A DNA stretch of 64,000 nucleotides, from positions 1-64,000 of the forward strand of contig CAKRIN010000010.1 in the NCBI GenBank assembly GCA_934343805.1. The letters are read 5' to 3'. The notes below the pieces were generated by a model that was not told the origin of the DNA, ran no database searches, and saw nothing but the letters and a program-made list of their open reading frames with translations. Every line of letters starts with the position of its first letter. The stretch's first letter is position 1. Below, piece after piece: positions 61,570 through 64,000 of this stretch. The position numbers were made by a program, and so were the translations under genes. Source of the DNA: an uncultured Lachnospira sp. (lineage in GTDB: Bacteria > Bacillota > Clostridia > Lachnospirales > Lachnospiraceae).

Positions 61570-63066
61570 TTAGTCAGCTAAATCATTAACTACTGCTCTC
61601 ATACCTCTTTCTCTGATATCTGTGATGTACTCAGTAATAACTTCTTCAAGATTAAGAACCTTAGAAAGATCCTCGCCACCGAAGAACTTAGTATTGCTTA
61701 AGTAAGCATGTGTGAATTCCTTAGCAGACTTTCCTGAGTTATCTCTGAAGAAATCAAGAACAGCCTTATCGTCTGTGATGTTGTACTCTTCACCATTTCT
61801 GTTACCCTTTAATACAATACCGCCATTGAACTCAGCTTCTGTCTGTGATGTATAGAAACTCATAAGTGCTGCGATAGAGAATGTAAGGTACTTAGGAAGC
61901 TTGTTGAACTTATTAACATATCCTAAGAATGAAGGTAAACATCTGGCTTCCCACTTAGATACTGAGTTAAGTGAAATGCTTAATAATCTATGATCAACGA
62001 ATGGATTAAGGAATCTGTCAATAACAGCCTTAGCAAACTCTTCGCAATCTTCCTTAGAAAGTGAAAGTGTAGGAATAACCTCATTGTAAAGTGTCTCTTC
62101 CATGTACTTTCTGATTACAGGATCCTTCATAGAATTCTCTACATTATCATTACCAGCAAGGAATGAAGCTAATACAAATGATGTGTGAGATCCATTAAGG
62201 ATTCTAACCTTTCTTTCCTTATATGGATGATGATCCTTAGTAAATACTACATTAAGTCCAGCTTCCTTGAATGGAAGTTCCTTCTCAAGCTGCTCAAGTG
62301 GAAGGTTAGAATCACTCTCTACAACCCAGAGACCAAATACTTCAGCTCTGTCGATAAGCTGATCCTCATATCCCCATTCTTCGCAAAGCTTAGCTGCATC
62401 TTCTCTTGGATATCCTGGAACAATTCTATCTACGAGTGTTGGGCAGAATGAGCAATACTTGTTAACCCAGTCCTTGAATCCATCTTCAAGACCCCAAAGC
62501 TCGATAAACTTCATGATGCATTTCTTTAATTCAATACCATTATCAGCGATAAGCTCACATGGAAGTAAGATAAGTCCCTTATCTGCTGCTCCGTTGAACT
62601 TCTGATATCTCTTGTAAAGGAGCTGTGTAAGCTTTCCTGGATATGTCTTAGGAGGACGTGCATTAGGATCGTTATCTGTCTCATCAAATACGATACCAGC
62701 CTCTGTTGTATTAGAAACGATAAATCTAAGAGTTTCGCTTGTACCATACTCTATGTACTTGTCATAATCCTCAATAGCTGCAACTGCATCTACTACTGAT
62801 GTAATCTGACGTGTAATTTCCTTAGGCTCTCCATCAACAAAACCTCTTAACTGAAGTGTATACTGGCATTCCTGATCATGGAATCTTTCAAGTGTACCGA
62901 ACTCGATAGGCTTAACGATTACAACACCACCGTTGAAATCTGTCTTCTCATTAGTTACATCGAAGATATAATCAACGAATGCTCTAAGGAAGTTACCCTC
63001 ACCGAACTGCATAACCTTAACAGGTCTGTCAACTGCATGTGTAATACTCTTGTTTAATCTCTGCAT
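61570..63066 (-). CDS. uxaB: Tagaturonate reductase (altronate oxidoreductase)
   Basis: D-tagaturonate + NADH -> D-altronate + NAD+. A 498-aa protein of the mannitol dehydrogenase/long-chain polyol dehydrogenase family. N-terminal Rossmann-type start VMQFGEGNFLRAFVDYIFDV, central VDRIVPGYPREDAAKLCEEW, the conserved VRILNGSHTSFVLASFLAGN (catalytic-region Asn-His), and KWEARCLPSFLGYVNKF. Adjacent uxaA supports UxaB rather than mannitol or fructuronate dehydrogenase. A weak AAAGGAG precedes the ATG. Promoter and operator lie 90-135 nt upstream. Confidence 0.95.
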   Translation of the reverse strand: MQRLNKSITHAVDRPVKVMQFGEGNFLRAFVDYIFDVTNEKTDFNGGVVIVKPIEFGTLERFHDQECQYTLQLRGFVDGEPKEITRQITSVVDAVAAIEDYDKYIEYGTSETLRFIVSNTTEAGIVFDETDNDPNARPPKTYPGKLTQLLYKRYQKFNGAADKGLILLPCELIADNGIELKKCIMKFIELWGLEDGFKDWVNKYCSFCPTLVDRIVPGYPREDAAKLCEEWGYEDQLIDRAEVFGLWVVESDSNLPLEQLEKELPFKEAGLNVVFTKDHHPYKERKVRILNGSHTSFVLASFLAGNDNVENSMKDPVIRKYMEETLYNEVIPTLSLSKEDCEEFAKAVIDRFLNPFVDHRLLSISLNSVSKWEARCLPSFLGYVNKFNKLPKYLTFSIAALMSFYTSQTEAEFNGGIVLKGNRNGEEYNITDDKAVLDFFRDNSGKSAKEFTHAYLSNTKFFGGEDLSKVLNLEEVITEYITDIRERGMRAVVNDLAD

Positions 63067-63096
63067 CTTAAATCTCCTTTTTTCATTGGGAATAAT

Positions 63097-63113
63097 CCGT
63101 TTTACGATAACGG
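63097..63113. repeat. Interrupted palindrome in the uxaB leader
   Basis: CCGTT-tTACGAta-AACGG-type inverted repeat (5-bp arms, 7-nt centre) between the uxaB promoter and its ribosome binding site. A second regulator site or leader hairpin is possible. Confidence 0.35.
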
Positions 63114-63153
63114 TCCCTAATTATTAACCAGTAAATGGTATGTAAATAAGTGC

Positions 63154-63169
63154 ATGTAAGCGCTTTCAT
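63154..63169. promoter_or_regulatory. LacI-type operator over the uxaB start site
   Basis: ATGTAAGCGCTTTCAT, 15 of 16 positions equal to the perfect palindrome at 63282. On the minus strand it begins 4 nt after the TATTTT -10 box, so a bound repressor would block transcription start. CG-centred sites of this kind are typical of LacI-family proteins, CcpA included. Confidence 0.8.
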
Positions 63170-63173
63170 AAAT

Positions 63174-63202
63174 AAAATATACTTAAAAATGCTCTAAGTC
63201 AA
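63174..63202 (-). promoter_or_regulatory. Promoter of uxaB
   Basis: On the minus strand TTGACT (63197-63202) and TATTTT (63174-63179), 17-nt spacer (an overlapping TATATT at 15 nt is also possible). Confidence 0.65.
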
Positions 63203-63240
63203 TACATTTTTCTGCTTTTTAAAAAATTCTTACATTACAC

Positions 63241-63269
63241 TTGTTTTTATTATAATACCATTGTATAAT
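63241..63269 (+). promoter_or_regulatory. Promoter of the LacI-family regulator
   Basis: TTGTTT (63241-63246) and a perfect TATAAT (63264-63269), 17-nt spacer. Confidence 0.7.
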
Positions 63270-63281
63270 TCATTTATCAAT

Positions 63282-63297
63282 ATGTAAGCGCTTACAT
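63282..63297. promoter_or_regulatory. Perfect 16-nt LacI-type operator at the regulator promoter
   Basis: ATGTAAGCGCTTACAT is a perfect palindrome 12 nt downstream of the -10 box, so it covers the first transcribed bases. This suggests autoregulation of the adjacent LacI-family gene together with control of uxaB. Confidence 0.85.
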
Positions 63298-63362
63298 TTA
63301 TTTATTTTTTATCAATTTCTGTTAAGCGATACATTTACATTCGTCAAGAGATGAGGTCGCAC

Positions 63363-64000
63363 ATGAATATTAATATATATGATGTTTCTAAAAAAGCCGG
63401 TGTGTCCATAGCAACTGTCTCAAGAGTTCTTAATGGTAACGCTAAAGTGTCTGATAAGACAAGAGATAAAGTTATTAACGCAATGAAGGAGCTTGATTAC
63501 ACTCCTAATGTATTTGCAAGAGGACTTGGTCTTAATACAATGAAGACAATCGGCATAATGTGCATTGATTCATCAGATATATATCTTGCCAATGCTGTTT
63601 ATTATCTTGAGCAGGAACTAAGAAAACACAGCTATGACTCCATTCTTTGCTGCACAGGTAAGGATTACAACACTAAGAAGAACTATCTTGAACTTCTTCT
63701 TAGTAAAAGAGTTGATGGTATTATTCTAGCTGGTTCACAATTTGTTGAGAATACCGGCATGCATAATAACGACTACATCATTAATGCTGCCAGGGATGTG
63801 CCTATCGTACTTGTTAATGGTTATCTCGATGCAGACAACATATATTCTGTCATGTGCAACGACGAAGATGCTGTATACAATGCCACAAAACTCTTGATAA
63901 ATAATTCACATCGTAATATAGTTTACTTATATACGAGTACTTCATACAGTGGAATGAATAAGTACCGCGGCTATCTTAAAGCAATTAATGAAGCTGGTAT
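63363..64000 (+). CDS. LacI-family transcriptional regulator (cut by window end)
   Basis: First 212 codons of a LacI-type repressor. N-terminal HTH INIYDVSKKAGVSIATVSRV with hinge YTPNVFARGL, then a periplasmic-binding-protein-like sensor domain (KTIGIMCIDSSDIYLANAVY, LLLSKRVDGIILAGSQFVE, VPIVLVNGYLDADNIY). The ATG follows GAGATGAGGtcgcac. Divergent from uxaB with operators in both promoters, so it probably controls galacturonate genes; the inducer (perhaps a uronate or KDG) is inference. The C-terminus is outside the window. Confidence 0.92.
   Translation, partial: MNINIYDVSKKAGVSIATVSRVLNGNAKVSDKTRDKVINAMKELDYTPNVFARGLGLNTMKTIGIMCIDSSDIYLANAVYYLEQELRKHSYDSILCCTGKDYNTKKNYLELLLSKRVDGIILAGSQFVENTGMHNNDYIINAARDVPIVLVNGYLDADNIYSVMCNDEDAVYNATKLLINNSHRNIVYLYTSTSYSGMNKYRGYLKAINEAG

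Noticed and set aside
1..64000. CRISPR arrays, insertion sequences, prophage, tRNA or rRNA genes
   Set aside because: No regularly spaced repeats, transposase or integrase motifs, or cloverleaf sequences were seen; gene order looks like stable chromosome.

Overview
The window is AT-rich (roughly 35-40% G+C by eye), densely coded chromosome from a Gram-positive anaerobe of the Clostridia, most like the Lachnospiraceae. Three things point there: an Rnf complex, an NfnAB transhydrogenase and a biotin-dependent Na+ decarboxylase in one window; low-GC Firmicute markers (SpoIVA, GerW, FakA/YloU, RNase-YprB, YlmH, YfhO); and a uronate (pectin-sugar) pathway. A Lachnospira (Eubacterium) eligens-type organism would fit, but this is inference from gene content, not a database match. 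Almost every gene lies on the minus strand. The plus-strand exceptions are a YprB-like nuclease, ylmH, a two-TM hypothetical, kdgK and a LacI-type regulator. No tRNA, rRNA, CRISPR array, insertion sequence or prophage was seen.

Layout. 1-5.5 kb: 5' end of alaS with a small membrane protein gene in front of it, a membrane MutS-like ATPase, deoD, apt, spoIVA. 5.2-10.2 kb: a 76-aa unknown, recG, fakA, yloU (Asp23), rpmB. 10.2-15 kb: a lysA-led run containing two unknown genes, a DUF2953 (YtfI-like) gene, gerW and an unlisted 46-codon membrane peptide gene. 15-22.2 kb: envelope and division run zapA - peptidase U32 - ftsW/rodA/spoVE - PBP2-type transpeptidase - SLT lytic transglycosylase - small LRR protein. 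22.2-28.1 kb: yfhO - DUF815 ATPase - ruvA - ruvB. 28.1-33.2 kb: rnfCDGEAB. 33.3-36.7 kb: YprB-like exonuclease, cheR, ylmH and a membrane unknown, with shared terminators between convergent genes. 36.7-42.2 kb: cmk-ispH-rpsA(S1), a YhiN-type flavoprotein, an RpiR-type regulator and a possible ThyX-fold protein. 42.3-47.7 kb: five-gene biotin-dependent Na+ decarboxylase/transcarboxylase operon. 47.7-50.2 kb: thiN, a C39-like lipoprotein and a two-TM hypothetical. 50.3-52.6 kb: nfnA-nfnB. 52.6-58.3 kb: TPR/chitobiase-like membrane protein and a 1300-aa secreted Ig-like (BIG2) repeat protein. 58.7-64 kb: kdgK (+), uxaA and uxaB (-), and a divergent LacI-family regulator (cut by the window end).

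How it works together. UxaB (tagaturonate reductase), UxaA (altronate dehydratase) and KdgK (2-keto-3-deoxygluconate kinase) are three consecutive steps of galacturonate breakdown. The uxaB and lacI promoters face each other, and each carries an operator of the ATGTAAGCGCTT(A/T)CAT type just downstream of its -10 box. Rnf (ferredoxin:NAD+, ion pumping), NfnAB (electron-bifurcating NADH/ferredoxin:NADP+) and the Oad-like pump could together balance ferredoxin, NADH, NADPH and a Na+ gradient. The decarboxylase operon is the most interesting locus: it carries both an MmdA-type (CoA-ester) and an OadA/5S-type (oxoacid) carboxyltransferase around one biotin carrier and one Na+ pump.

Several starts were moved from the longest open frame to the ATG/GTG/TTG with a proper Shine-Dalgarno. 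These are stated per gene.
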